Part shown: in pieces, positions 52,494 to 62,194 of the stretch
Position numbering within the stretch: the stretch's first letter is position 1
Layout: each line of letters begins with the position of its first letter
Source of the DNA: Diplonema papillatum
Lineage: Eukaryota > Euglenozoa > Diplonemea > Diplonemida > Diplonemidae
Reading direction: 5' to 3'
DNA length: 64,000 bases
Assembly (NCBI GenBank): GCA_030068145.1
Contig: JAPJBO010000058.1
Span: 124,001 to 188,000, forward strand
Notes under the pieces: model-generated
Database searches by the model: none
What the model was told of the DNA's origin: nothing
Seen by the model: the letters and a program-made list of their open reading frames with translations, nothing else
Position numbers and translations under genes: made by a program

Positions 52494-52830
52494 CCGACGT
52501 GCTTTTCTTGCGGGATTTATTCAACGCAGCAGGCGGGGCATCCGACGTGCTTTTTCTTGCGGGATTTATTCAACGCAGCAGGTGGGGCATCCGACGTGCT
52601 TTTTCTTGCGGGATTTATTCAACGCAGCAGGTGGGGCATCCGACGTGCTTTTCTTGCGGGATTTATTCAACGCAGCAGGTGGGGCATCCGACGTGCTTTT
52701 TCTTGCGGGATTTATTCAAGGCAGCAGGTGGGGCATCCGACGTGCTTTTCTTGCGGGATTTATTCAACGCAGCAGGTGGGGCATCCGACGTGCTTTATGT
52801 GTAGCAATCTCACACGCAGCAGGTGGGGCA
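52494..52830 (-). repeat. 48-bp tandem repeat in the retrotransposon leader
   Basis: About six units built on ATCCGACGTGCTTTT, CTTGCGGGATTTATTCAACG and CAGCAGGTGGGGC, lengths 48-49 bp because of T-run changes, with the final unit degenerate. It lies between A1 and the gag ORF, so it would be part of the element RNA leader. Confidence 0.9.
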
Positions 52831-52937
52831 TCGCCAAACGTTCCCAGGCGGCTTCAGACAGATCTCATCGTACACTGCCCGTCTGGCACCTCGTATTCGC
52901 TTCGACGTCAGTTCCGCTAAAGCGATCGCTGGATCCA

Positions 52938-53015
52938 AACGAGAATTACACCTGTTTGTGTCGATTGCGAAGCCAACGAAGGCTTTGGTCGGATTTAGCT
53001 GACATAAAACTCCAG
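52938..53015 (-). repeat. Split direct repeat A1 (outer 5' end)
   Basis: 78 bp identical to A2 at 48281-48358. Identity stops at CTCCAG, followed by GTATATACGATGCC of the flank. Confidence 0.95.
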
Positions 53016-53295
53016 GTATATACGATGCCAACAGGGGGGGGGTTTGGGCAGATGTTTTCTGGCATAGTAAGATACTGGGCAAGTGGGGTATAGGACCTAC
53101 ACCCCCCCAAAAACCATGTTTGCGAGCCGATTTCGAGCTCAAATGCTCTCGGCGAGCCTTCTTTTGAGCACAAAACGCTGTTTTTCTGGATTTCGAGGCC
53201 CCGGTAGGGTAACGCCCGTGCAATGACTTTGACGCAGCATCCACCCGCCAAAAAAGGAACTGAACAAGTTCTTACAATGCGCGCCTCGGGAATGC

Positions 53296-53619
53296 GTGTT
53301 GTCGAAACATCGGTTGAAGAATTCGCGAGGCAAGGCGTATACGAAGTACGATAGGTCATCGGGCACCATGAAGAGACGCTTCAAAGCGACGAGAGCCATG
53401 ACCCGATCGGGTTCGTTGTATCTCTGTGTACAGAGGGTGGCAAGAGGTGGGCGACCAACAAAGGTGACCCCGGGAATGAGGCAGCAGGCATTCGACGATC
53501 ACGAGCAGGCATCGGCACCAACGTCACGGGTCATCAAAAAGCTTTGCAGCAGACGAGACGGTTGTCGCACAGTACCCTCTCGTACCCTTCCAGCTGGTGT
53601 ACGAAGAAAGCGACCGTGA
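53296..53619 (+). pseudogene. Deleted copy of the foldback ORF in the left arm
   Basis: Begins like the right-arm protein (KYDRSSGTMKRRFKATRA), then loses about 60 codons and resumes at VARGGRPTKV. Many differences remain conservative. The internal deletion makes a functional product unlikely. Confidence 0.6.
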
Positions 53620-53723
53620 ATCAAAAGGTGTCGTACACCACGTACCGCCGGCTACGTGGTGCTCAGTTCCAGCACCTTTCTCGACGGACCGATGTGTGTG
53701 ACACCTGTGCAGAGGGAACATGA

Positions 53724-54251
53724 TTAACAATCGCCTTCGTACACTAGCTGCAAGGATACGAGAACGTCCTGTGCGACAGCCGTCTTGTCTGTAGTGCAAA
53801 GCTTTTTGATGACCCGTGACGTTGGTGTCGATGCCTGCTCGTGATTGTCGAATGCCTGCTGCCTCTTTTCCGGGGGCACCTTCGTTGGTCGCCCACCTCT
53901 TGCCACCTCTTCCCTGTTCTGTCTGTTGGCCCATAGCTTATCCCCAACTTTCATGCCCACTACCGCGTACCGCTGCCTCACCCATTCCAAATCCTGCACG
54001 ATCTTGCGCCGTGTCAGCTCGTGCGTGATGCTGTTGAACATTTCAGGACATGAACCGGACAACTCACGCCAGATTCGGGCGTTCTCAGTCTCTGTACACA
54101 GAGATACAACAAACCCGATCGGGTCAGCTCCTGCGACCTTCTCCAGAAAGGCTCTCGTCGCTTTGAAGCGTCTCTTCATGGTGCCCGATGACCTATCATA
54201 CTTCGTATACGCGTGCCTCGCGAATTTTTTCAACCGATGTTTCGACAACAT
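53724..54251 (-). CDS. Foldback-element ORF, unknown function
   Basis: About 175 residues, basic, beginning MLSKHRLKKFARHAY. Segments: a Lys/Arg-rich N-terminus, a helical middle (FNSITHELTRRKIVQDLEWV; RQRYAVVGMKVGDKLW) and a RGGRPTKVPPEKRQQAF stretch that resembles DNA-binding linkers. I recognise no transposase catalytic motif. A further piece across the centre (RRTDVCDTCAEG in the plus-strand arm frame) hints at the start of a larger transposase in the family's full-length copies; that is speculative. Confidence 0.45.
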   Translation of the reverse strand: MLSKHRLKKFARHAYTKYDRSSGTMKRRFKATRAFLEKVAGADPIGFVVSLCTETENARIWRELSGSCPEMFNSITHELTRRKIVQDLEWVRQRYAVVGMKVGDKLWANRQNREEVARGGRPTKVPPEKRQQAFDNHEQASTPTSRVIKKLCTTDKTAVAQDVLVSLQLVYEGDC

Positions 54252-54534
54252 CAGTTCCTTTGGTGGGTGGGTGCTGCGTCAAAGTCATTGTAAAGGCGTT
54301 ACCCTACCTGGGGCCTCAAAATCCAGAAAAACAGCGTTTTGTGCTCAAAAGAAGGCTCGCCGAGAGCATACGAGCTCGAAATCGGCTCGCAAACATGGTT
54401 GTTGGGGAGGGGGTGTAGGTCCTATACCCCACTTGCCCAGTATCTTACTATGCGAGAAAACATCTGCCCAATCCCCCCCCTTCTGGCATCGTCTCATATG
54501 TCGTCACGCGGCCGCACCCCGGGGCTTCGTAGAC

Positions 54535-54945
54535 AGCGCGATAGCGACGGCAACGAGAACTCAGAAAGGTGGGTGGGGAGAGGCCTGGGACTGCTAACGT
54601 GACTACCACACCCTTCGACTTGTTTTATGTGTTCGCTCTCTCTCTCTCTCGGAAATGTCAGCGCGGTAGCGATGACAGCGAGAACACATATAGGTGGGAG
54701 GGGAGAGGCCCTGGGACTGCTAAGGCGTGACAACCCCGCCCCTGTCCCTCCCAGGGAGCCACCCCGAAACTAGCCTGCCCACCTGACGGTGGGGGCCCAC
54801 CTGACGGGGGAGGCCCGCACCCTTTGACTTGTTTTATGTGTTCTCTCTCTCTCTCTCGGAAAGCGCGATAGCGATGACAACGAGAACACGAAAATGACAG
54901 GAGAGCCCTTGGACTGCTAAGGCGTGACAAACCCGCCCCTGTCCC
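54535..54945 (+). repeat. Dispersed repeat family VII, three tandem-like copies
   Basis: Units near 54535, 54655 and 54865 share GCGATAGCGATGACAACGAG, AGGCCCTGGGACTGCTAAGG and, before each, CTTGTTTTATGTGTTC with a CT run. A fourth member lies reversed at 33020-33130. Confidence 0.85.
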
Positions 54946-56460
54946 CCCCAGGAAACCCGGTCCGAGACTAGCCACAGTGATGATAAAATTCAAAAAAATA
55001 TTCGAAAAGTTCAAAAATTTCACGGTACTGTAGGTCACCACCAAAACGATTGGCTTGAGAGTCGCTGCTGTTGTTGCCACCCAACATGTCAAACAGTGAC
55101 TCAACTTTCAGAGCCCAGCATTCGTCTTGGCTTCCTCTGCCAGCTTCGGAGGCAGGCAAGGTGGTGCGCACGCAAATTTAGTGCATCTCTTCCGGGCCAT
55201 CGCGGGACCTCGTGCAGGCAAGGAGTTCCAGTTCTTCCTTGTTGGTAGTGTTTGTGGTGTGTACATAGTGACCTTGAATTTTTTGACTTTTTTTGCCTTC
55301 AAAAAAAGTGAAAAAATTCAAAGTCGAAAATTCCAAAAAGATCAAGGCCTCACAACACTGACTAGCCAGCCCTCTCTCTCTCACCTTAGCGACACACAAA
55401 ACCTATCGAAATCAACCCTTATCCGCAGGATGAAAAAAGAACACCAAGGTGCTAACGGATTTTCACGCACCCCCCGACGCCTCTCAGTCGGAAAAGTCAA
55501 CTGAGGCTACTACACCAAAGAAGGGAGCCTTTCAAGAAAAAGATATTTTAGAATCTACAAAGAAATTCCTTCACTGCAAAGCACACCGAACCGCAAGCCA
55601 AGCCGTTTGCAGAAAAAACAAAGAAAATAAACACTACCGGTCCGTCCGCCCATCGTCGGAAACACAAGAGAAAAAAGACGAATACACGGGGGCATACAAC
55701 CACACAACACGTTTTCTCCGTTTTTACCTGACTGCTGACCGCAAGTAAGCAAAAAAAATTTTTTTTGGGAACCCCACCGATCACCACAAGCACGCACTAA
55801 GCTGAATTTCACAAGCATCCAAAAGGTCGAAAGACACCAATCTGTACGTCCATTCGGATCGTCGGAAACACAAAAAGGAGAATATTCCTTCGAACAAGAA
55901 ACACCTCAACGTAAATTTGGTCTTCTACCTCAAAACACGCACAAACACGCGCACATACAACAAAAAGAAAGCGAGCGACCCCACTCATAGATCGTCGTCG
56001 TCGTCGTCAACCACAAAGCTTGCAGCGCCAAAACCGGGAGAAAACTGAAACTGCAGTCGCAAGCAAAACCAATACGTTTGGAGTCGAGGAAAAGGACCCG
56101 CCAAACGAGAAAAAAAAGACAGGAGCGTAAAACACAACACGAAAAAGCAAAACCCCACGTCGCAAGACCCAGCTGATTGTCCCTCGTCAGGATCGACGGT
56201 AGCACCAAACCAAAGCTCTCCTTCTCCCCCCCCTCCCAAGCCAACAAGAAACTCACCGTAACAAACAAAAACATCCAATCTGTACGTCCCACGGGATCGT
56301 CGGAAACACAAAAAAACAAAGGCTCTCCCTTTTCTTTTCTCCCTACCCGTCCGATTTCTGAAGGCCCGCGCACTCCACAACCCGACTGCTGGCCGGGGGT
56401 AGAGTACGCAAGATTGACGGACACGCGGCAGGTGCTCTTTCGACGGGCCCGAACTCCAAC
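54946..56460. other. Intergenic, 5' region of CCCH gene
   Basis: About 1.5 kb, A-rich, without recognised coding sequence. Repeated GGATCGTCGGAAACACAAAA-like pieces occur near 55856 and 56293 (and in part near 55652). The last part must hold the promoter and leader of the zinc-finger gene; no clear motif seen. Confidence 0.45.
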
Positions 56461-57822
56461 ATGCGGATGCAGGCCGCGTCGGTGGGGGCGGAGCAGCCGT
56501 CGTCGATGAACGCGCATGCGCTGCTGCAGCACCAGGTGTTCCTGCAGCAGCAGCTGGAGCGGACGCAGCAGCTGCTGGTCCACGCCCTCGCGGCGCCGAC
56601 CAACGGCCCGGCCGGCGGCTGGCCGCAGCAGCAGCAGCAGCAGCAGCAGCAGCCGCAGCTCCTTCCTGCGCAAATCAAGCAGCAGCAGCAGCAGATCCTC
56701 CAAATCCAGCGCGAGCACCAGCGCGCACAGGCGCCGCTCGTCCGGCCGCAGCCGAACCTCATCATCCCGTCGCTGCCCCCCAGCGCCCCCTCCGCCGCGC
56801 AGGCTTCTTCGCTGATGCCGCTCGTGGCGCCTTCCGCAGCCGACAACCCCCGCTTCGCCCCCACCCACGCAATCCCCCAAAATCTCGCGCTCAACTCACC
56901 CATCAACCTGCAACCCAAGCGTCTTGACGAGCTGAAGGTCCCAACCCTCGGCCGCCTGACCACACAAAACCTCAAGAGGTCGGAGGCTGACACAGGAAGC
57001 TCGGAACCGTTGGCCAACCTCCTCGCGTCCGAGGCGAAGCCGCCGCTGCTGGCGAGGACGGACAGCGCTTCAAGCTCGAACCTCGACTCGTCCGGGTACT
57101 ACTCCGGCGCCGGCGGCGCGAAGAGCGCGACGTCGAGCAACTCGCGCGGCGTCTGCAACACGCCGGGTCCGAGCTGCAGCAGCAGCCCGTCCGGTGCCGC
57201 GGCGGCCGGGCGGAGGCGGGCCGCGTGCAGCAGCGCCGCCGGCGCGTCGTCGGCCGCCGTGCCCGCGGGGCTTGACAACCACTCGACCGCCGACACCACG
57301 TTCACGAAGGACAGCCGGCTGTCCGAAGCGTCTGCCGCCACCCTCGACGGGGTTCCCGCCCGGTCCGAGCGGCCCTGCGGGCACAACGCATGGGACAACG
57401 TGCGGGCCGCCAAAGGCAAGATCACGCTGCGGTGCCGGAAGTGCCAGCTCCAGTGGCGCGCGCCCGCCGAGCTCGCGCGGCACGAGGCGCGGTGCGAGGC
57501 GTTCGCCGACGGGAAGTGCGACCTGGGCGACCACTGCGAAAAAATGCACCTGCACTACCGGAAGCAGTGCCTCGAAGAGCGCCTGAGCCAGCACGGCAAG
57601 AGCGTCCTCAAGCGCGTCAAGCCGCAGAACCTCGTGCTCGACCCGCACACGGTGATGACCCTGCTCACCCAAATCGACGAATTCTCGACGCAAGAAGAGA
57701 ACCAGCCTGAAGAAGACATGGCCAACCTCCGAGTCGCCCCGTGCGGAAACTTCAACGACGCTTCGCCGTCCGCTGCACAGGACGCCACCGCTCACTGGCT
57801 GAACCCCCGCGGTGAAAACTGA
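56461..57822 (+). CDS. Poly-Q protein with C-terminal CCCH-type zinc finger
   Basis: Single-exon frame of 453 residues from ATGCGGATGCAG. The N-terminal third is Gln-rich with a helical heptad look (QHQVFLQQQLERTQQLLVHA) and a CAG-encoded run of nine Gln near residues 56-64; the middle is Ser/Ala/Pro-rich. Near residues 305-375 is the only folded region: CGHNAWDNVRAAKGKITLRC, CRKCQLQWRAPAELARHEARC, then CEAFADGKCDLGDHCEKMH, a C-x7-C-x5-C-x3-H finger. CCCH fingers mostly bind RNA, so a role in mRNA stability or translation is likely but inferred. I recall similar paired Cys motifs in alveolate proteins but cannot name an orthologue. Confidence 0.8.
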   Translation: MRMQAASVGAEQPSSMNAHALLQHQVFLQQQLERTQQLLVHALAAPTNGPAGGWPQQQQQQQQQPQLLPAQIKQQQQQILQIQREHQRAQAPLVRPQPNLIIPSLPPSAPSAAQASSLMPLVAPSAADNPRFAPTHAIPQNLALNSPINLQPKRLDELKVPTLGRLTTQNLKRSEADTGSSEPLANLLASEAKPPLLARTDSASSSNLDSSGYYSGAGGAKSATSSNSRGVCNTPGPSCSSSPSGAAAAGRRRAACSSAAGASSAAVPAGLDNHSTADTTFTKDSRLSEASAATLDGVPARSERPCGHNAWDNVRAAKGKITLRCRKCQLQWRAPAELARHEARCEAFADGKCDLGDHCEKMHLHYRKQCLEERLSQHGKSVLKRVKPQNLVLDPHTVMTLLTQIDEFSTQEENQPEEDMANLRVAPCGNFNDASPSAAQDATAHWLNPRGEN

Positions 57823-58069
57823 CAACGTAAGCAAAAAAAAACCACAAATGACAAATTAACGCTAAAAAAAAAGGGGGGGGGGGGGAACCACCCACACACA
57901 CACACAAAAAATACGCTCTAACTCCAACAAAACAAGAGGTTAGTCGACGGGCTCTGACAACGAACGAAATTTAGTCCCAACTCTGTGTGCGGAGGTAAAG
58001 GGCGCTTAGTTAGGATGGGCGTGGGCACAGGATGCCCCCGGTGGCCGAGAAAGCCATTTCGGCCATAGT
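57823..58069. other. 3' flank of CCCH gene
   Basis: A-, G- and AC-runs; no gene. Possible 3' UTR. Confidence 0.4.
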
Positions 58070-58337
58070 CACCCGGAGAGACCGACGGTTTGGAGCTGAA
58101 ATCACAAAGGTGGGAGGGGGGGGGGCGGAAACGGAACTGAACGATCGACGGTTTGGAGCTGAAATCACAAAGGTGGGAGGGGGGGGGGCGGAAACGGAAC
58201 TGAACGATCGACGGTTTGGAGCTGAAATCACAAAGGTGGGGGGGGGGGGGGCGGAAACGGAACTGAACGATCGACGGTTTGGAGCTGAAATCACAAAGGT
58301 GGGAGGGGGGGGGGGGCGGAAACGGAACTGAACGATG
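58070..58337 (+). repeat. About 63-bp minisatellite with G11-12 runs, four units
   Basis: Each unit has CGACGGTTTGGAGCTGAAAT, CACAAAGGTGGGAG, a run of nine to twelve G, then CGGAAACGGAACTGAACGAT. The length differs only in the G run. The plus-strand open frame over it is an artefact of the period. Confidence 0.95.
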
Positions 58338-58371
58338 TCGAATATTTTTTTTTTTTGTTGTTGAAAGTAGG

Positions 58372-58427
58372 TGTCATGAAGGGGCCTTCACGTGGCGACA
58401 CTGTTGACCGCACCTTAATTGAGTCGC
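58372..58427 (+). repeat. Dispersed repeat family VI, second copy
   Basis: Matches 45208-45263 (GTGTCATGAAGGGGCCTTCA, ACCGCACCTTAATTGAGT) with about three differences, then diverges. Confidence 0.9.
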
Positions 58428-58720
58428 GGTCGCCCATCCCCCAACCGCCAGCATCATGTACTTGATGCGACGCGGAACGATTGCTGACAGCACCGCCCGG
58501 CGAATAGAGGGCCACAAAAGTGGTAAATCAACCGGTCGGGGGGTGCTTAGCAGCCAATGGCCTGATGGCTGAGTGCACACCTAAGCAGGGCTGCATCCTC
58601 GTGTTGTAGCTGTGTTGTCTCAGGCTTCGTGGGCCTGGTCAACCACCTCATCACAATAGGCGCAAACTTTCTCGACAGTGATTGGAAAGTCGGGATGTCG
58701 GGGGCGGGTCTCATGAAAAA

Positions 58721-58806
58721 GAGAAAAGTAAAGCAAGACCTGCCCCCTGCGCCTGCTGTCTCCGGCCTCTTCGGCAGACGACACATACTACTACTACTAC
58801 TACTAT
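58721..58806 (+). repeat. Repeat family VIII with (ACT)n tail
   Basis: GAGAAAAGTAAAGCAAGACC and TGCCCCCTGCGCCTGCTGTC repeat 40808-40850; the copy ends CACATACTACTACT..., the same ACACATACTACT tail that ends the RTE-like LINE at 63.36 kb. Confidence 0.75.
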
Positions 58807-58984
58807 TGAAAGTATGCTAATACTGCAGGGAATAGCTGACTACTCTTGAAAGTATGCTAATCCTGCAGTGAATAGTTGACTAGACCTCTTGAGTTTGTGC
58901 TAACCACGAATTGGGGAGTCGGGAGAACCTACAAAGCCAAAAGCACCCGTTCGTGAGAAAAAGCGAAGAATAAAAGCACCTTCT

Positions 58985-59140
58985 TTTTAGTACTAACAAT
59001 CTTGCGGGTTGCCCTTCAATGTATTGTGCAGGCTAAAAAGACTTAGACAGCGTGTTTTGGTGGTTGATCAGAATTTCTTACCTGAATATACAGAGGGTAA
59101 ATACAAGTGGGAAAACGATCAACCGGCACTCACAAACAAT
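58985..59140 (+). repeat. Dispersed repeat family II, third copy
   Basis: TTTTTAGTACTAACAATCTTGCGGGTT, then GTGTTTTGGTGGTTGATCAG and GGGAAAACGATCAACCGGCA align with 34855-35035. Confidence 0.85.
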
Positions 59141-59478
59141 CTTTGTCAAGAGCTGCACCTCAACTACTCTTTTACTTCTATTCGCGATTCCTTGCTACAC
59201 GTTACTTGTAGCACCTGCAATACGAAATAGTTACGGATATTCGACGTGCGCAAACCATAAGCAGCACCACAAATTCACGAAAAGAGACGGTCATATGGTA
59301 CCAAGAAGACAGACAGTCACCTACTGCGGCACCATACTGAGGAGGGCCTACCGTAAGTAAGGTATGTGGACAATGGCCGAACCCACCAATGACCAACAAC
59401 TAAGGTACCCACCGATCCTCTTACCTCGTGTATCTCGTACGACACTCAGAGCACAAAGGATATCTTCCCAGAACGACG

Positions 59479-59535
59479 AAGGTCACCCGGAGACTTTAAA
59501 ACCCCGGAGTTTCAAGCGAACTTTCACTCTAAAAA
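59479..59535 (+). repeat. Dispersed motif family V (CACCCGGAGACT-TAAAA)
   Basis: GAAGGTCACCCGGAGACTTT, AAAACCCCGGAG and TTTCAAGCGAACTT align with 11552-11616; weaker relatives near 965, 3165, 45070 and 59706. Confidence 0.75.
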
Positions 59536-60180
59536 TAATATGAGAACCAAGCTGGTGTCGCGCCGCGCGCCTCCAGAGTGAACACACGACATCCCGACGA
59601 ACGAATGCCAACAACCAACCCACCTTGCTGAAAAGGGCCAGGCCAACGGAGTCACACTCTGCTCGTCCTTTGCCGTGTTGCGAATAATAAGAGAAAAATT
59701 TATTTTCCGAAGCTCACCCGGAGACTAAAAGAGGTTCTCGTGAGAGTCTCTTCACTCGCGATGCGTGAGCACGTGTCAAATATCCGCCACTGTGGAAGAT
59801 AGCTTATCATCCACCACCTTTTTCTGCCCGTCCGGCCCGTCCTTCGTTTTCCCGCAACAAAGCTTCGCGACTCCACCCCTTTTTCTTTTTTTTAAAGTCA
59901 AAATAGGCAAAATACCATAGTTTTACATAGAGCTAAAATTCACCACGCTTTGAACAGGGGGTTTGCGTCACTGCATGCAATTCAACACTACACACGTGTC
60001 CATCGGCCACGCCAGACCTACCTTCCTGAACACAAAAGGGGGGACTGCTGCAGAAGATAGTTGACGAGGCTTCTTGAGTTTGTGCTGCTCATGATCGCGG
60101 GAGTCGGCGAGCCTGTAGTAACCTAAGACAGGACAGACCCTTCCCCTTTGTGAGAAAAAATACGAACATCACTTTTTTTT

Positions 60181-60400
60181 TTTTTGTATAAGCACCTGCT
60201 TTGTAGGAAATGCTTGAGGAGACTGCCAGTTGTGATAGATCAAAGGAGGTAAATGTGCTGTAGCCCACACGAAACACAGGTAACCCTGGGTTTAGTGGCG
60301 GGCGTAAGCGTTCAACAAAAAAGACCCACTTTGTAGTTGTATTGTTTTCTCCCCCTCTAGCCTCCTTCGAAATGAGCACAAGGCAGTCCCTCGAGTATTT
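60181..60400 (+). repeat. Dispersed repeat family I, third full copy
   Basis: About 205 bp nearly identical to 34290-34500, from TGTATAAGCACCTGC to CCTCGAGTATTTTTG. A short open frame across its right end (60372-60731) is not credited. Confidence 0.92.
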
Positions 60401-62194
60401 TTGCATCTACTCCAACTTTATATGGGTTCTCTACAAGGGAAGCCTGCCGCGCGGCATCAAGCTTCACGTGTTCGGCGGTACTGCTGCGCCACGGGTTCAG
60501 TGGCTTTTCAAACCAAACGGGCATCGGCGCTGCGCACGAGCCTGTACCGACTGTCACACCCACAGGGCACTTCGACTCAAGCTTAGCACGCTGCTGCTGT
60601 TGACCGTGCTGCTCTTGCTCCGCAGCGGGCGCTTCCTTCAACAGCAAAACTACACACTTCTTCCTTTTTCTTTCTCTACAGGCTATCCACCGAATTCCTC
60701 GGCTGGGAGCCATTGGTGGCTATATACCTAGCGCAGCGTATGCCGTCGCAGCGTGATTCTCGCTTCGGTTGCGGCATGCAAAGGAAGCCCTAATAGGTAA
60801 ACAATTTCCAAACACAAAGGAGGAAAAAGAACAGAAACCAGGGCAACCTGACTGAATTTGCAGCTGCAACAGGGACGTGATGCCGGCGGAGAACGGGGTT
60901 GTCCAGGGGGCTTCTCCTACACAAAGGGAAAAAAAAAAAAAAAAAAAAAAAAAAAACGCCGCGGAAACGGATATAGCACTGCCTGGGCCGTACGCGAATG
61001 AGCCGGTCCGTCCCTATCTCTTGAAACTGCATCGAAGTGCCTGCCGCTGATTATCACAGTGAATCACGGGTCCACCACGGTCTATCAGGTCCATCCCTAG
61101 TCCCTAGAGCCGCATCGAATTGCCCGGTGCTGTATTCTTCGGCCTATCACGGTCTATCAAGAAGGGATGAACCGGCTCAGCGAAGTTGGAACGAAGAATG
61201 CGCAAGCAAGTACCCCTGGTTAAACGACACAACAGGAAAAAGAGCCAAACTGGGCAACAGTTGGCGATGTGTCGGTGCCCGGCCGGGCGCGCACTCTTCT
61301 TTTCAAGCAAACCATTCGAGACACCCCGTGGCTAGGCTCGCCTAGGCCGATCTGCAAGACATGGCATGCTGAGCGATTTCAGTATCAGGACCCAAAAGAA
61401 CAGAAATGAATGAAGACGTCCTTTACGAAGACACCACCGTGCCAACAAATCTGGCCCCGCGGTCCACCTTACGCACGGACAAGCAAAAGGACCCGTAAGC
61501 AAGACCACCACGCTGAACGTCCTTCGGGATCGTCGGCATCGAAGAGGAAATAGCTACTTGCTGCCGTCGGCGATGTAGATTATCGCCACAGATTCTTTGC
61601 ATTCTAACCCAAACGAATTCGGCGGACTTGCTTCTTTCGGCAGGCAGTGGATGCAAATATGTTGCGCAGTGTCGCCAGTACTCCTGGTACTTCCTTTAGT
61701 GCAGAAACGACGCTGGACGCATCTGTCACTGCCGCATGTGCCAACAAGGTTCCCAGGGCGTTGTCAGAATCAACTAGGGCATCAGGTGGCTGATTGCAAC
61801 TAGTATGTCCAGTGCAGACATGTTTTCTTCGTTTGTATTCTTCCTATAATGTACTTAAAAGAACTCAATGCTTATGTGTGGTTCCGTGGGAAGGTCTGAT
61901 CCTTCTTGAAACCCATTGCCGCCATGCCATTCCTTCATAGCTAAAACTCCATAATATAAGAGAAAGTCGAAAATACCTTAGGGCTAAAGAAGAAATCTGC
62001 CTAAAGGAACTTAAAGTAGTGTTATTCAATAGCCCTGCAGAACTCCTTTATTTCCATTTTGGTGTCACAATGTTGTTGCTACCTGCCGGCATGAGAAACC
62101 AGTGTTTTCCTGTGTGACTGAAAAATACGTTCTCGCCTAAAAAACTTTTTCCACGAACATGGGGTTGGCTAAAAAACCTTTTTTGTGTTAACAA
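60401..62194. other. No gene recognised
   Basis: Includes a pure A run (about 60929-60956) and a family IV repeat (61005-61170). No domain on either strand. Confidence 0.45.
61005..61170 (+). repeat. Dispersed repeat family IV, second copy
   Basis: Matches 42690-42838 closely, including TATCACAGTGAATCACGG and TTCTTCGGCCTATCA, and adds a few extra bases at its right side. Confidence 0.9.

Larger units (their letters stand above)
46378..53015 (-). mobile_element. Tyrosine-recombinase retrotransposon with split direct repeats
   Basis: In minus-strand order: A1 (53015-52938), leader with a 48-bp tandem repeat, gag-like ORF, RT-RNase H ORF, B1 (48648-48359), A2 (48358-48281), recombinase ORF, B2 (46668-46378). 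The A copies look identical over 78 bp; the B copies differ by one base over about 290 bp. The outer ends of A1 and B2, if joined, give the same junction as the internal A2-B1 border, as expected for DIRS/Ngaro-type elements that replicate through a circle. All ORFs are intact, so the copy is young and possibly active. Confidence 0.88.
53022..54492. mobile_element. Large inverted-repeat (foldback) element
   Basis: Arms of about 600-770 bp face each other: 53022-53625 on the left is the reverse complement of about 53715-54492 on the right, apart from substitutions and a deletion of about 170 bp in the left arm. The ends are ACGATGCC and GGCATCGT. The left end lies six bases from the tyrosine-recombinase element. 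Both arms carry the same coding sequence, complete only in the right arm. It may be two head-to-head copies of a DNA transposon or a foldback element. Confidence 0.8.
58428..60180. other. Repeat-rich stretch without genes
   Basis: No gene recognised. It contains the family VIII segment with an ACT tail (58721-58806), a family II copy (58985-59140) and family V motifs (59479-59535 and, weaker, 59706-59745). Confidence 0.5.

Noticed and set aside
60342-60731. 129-codon frame with a leucine-rich hydrophobic segment
   Set aside because: Begins inside a family I dispersed repeat that has no coding capacity at its other copies; no domain.
60929-60956. Processed-pseudogene poly(A) tail
   Set aside because: An A run exists, but the sequence before it shows no coding similarity or target duplication.
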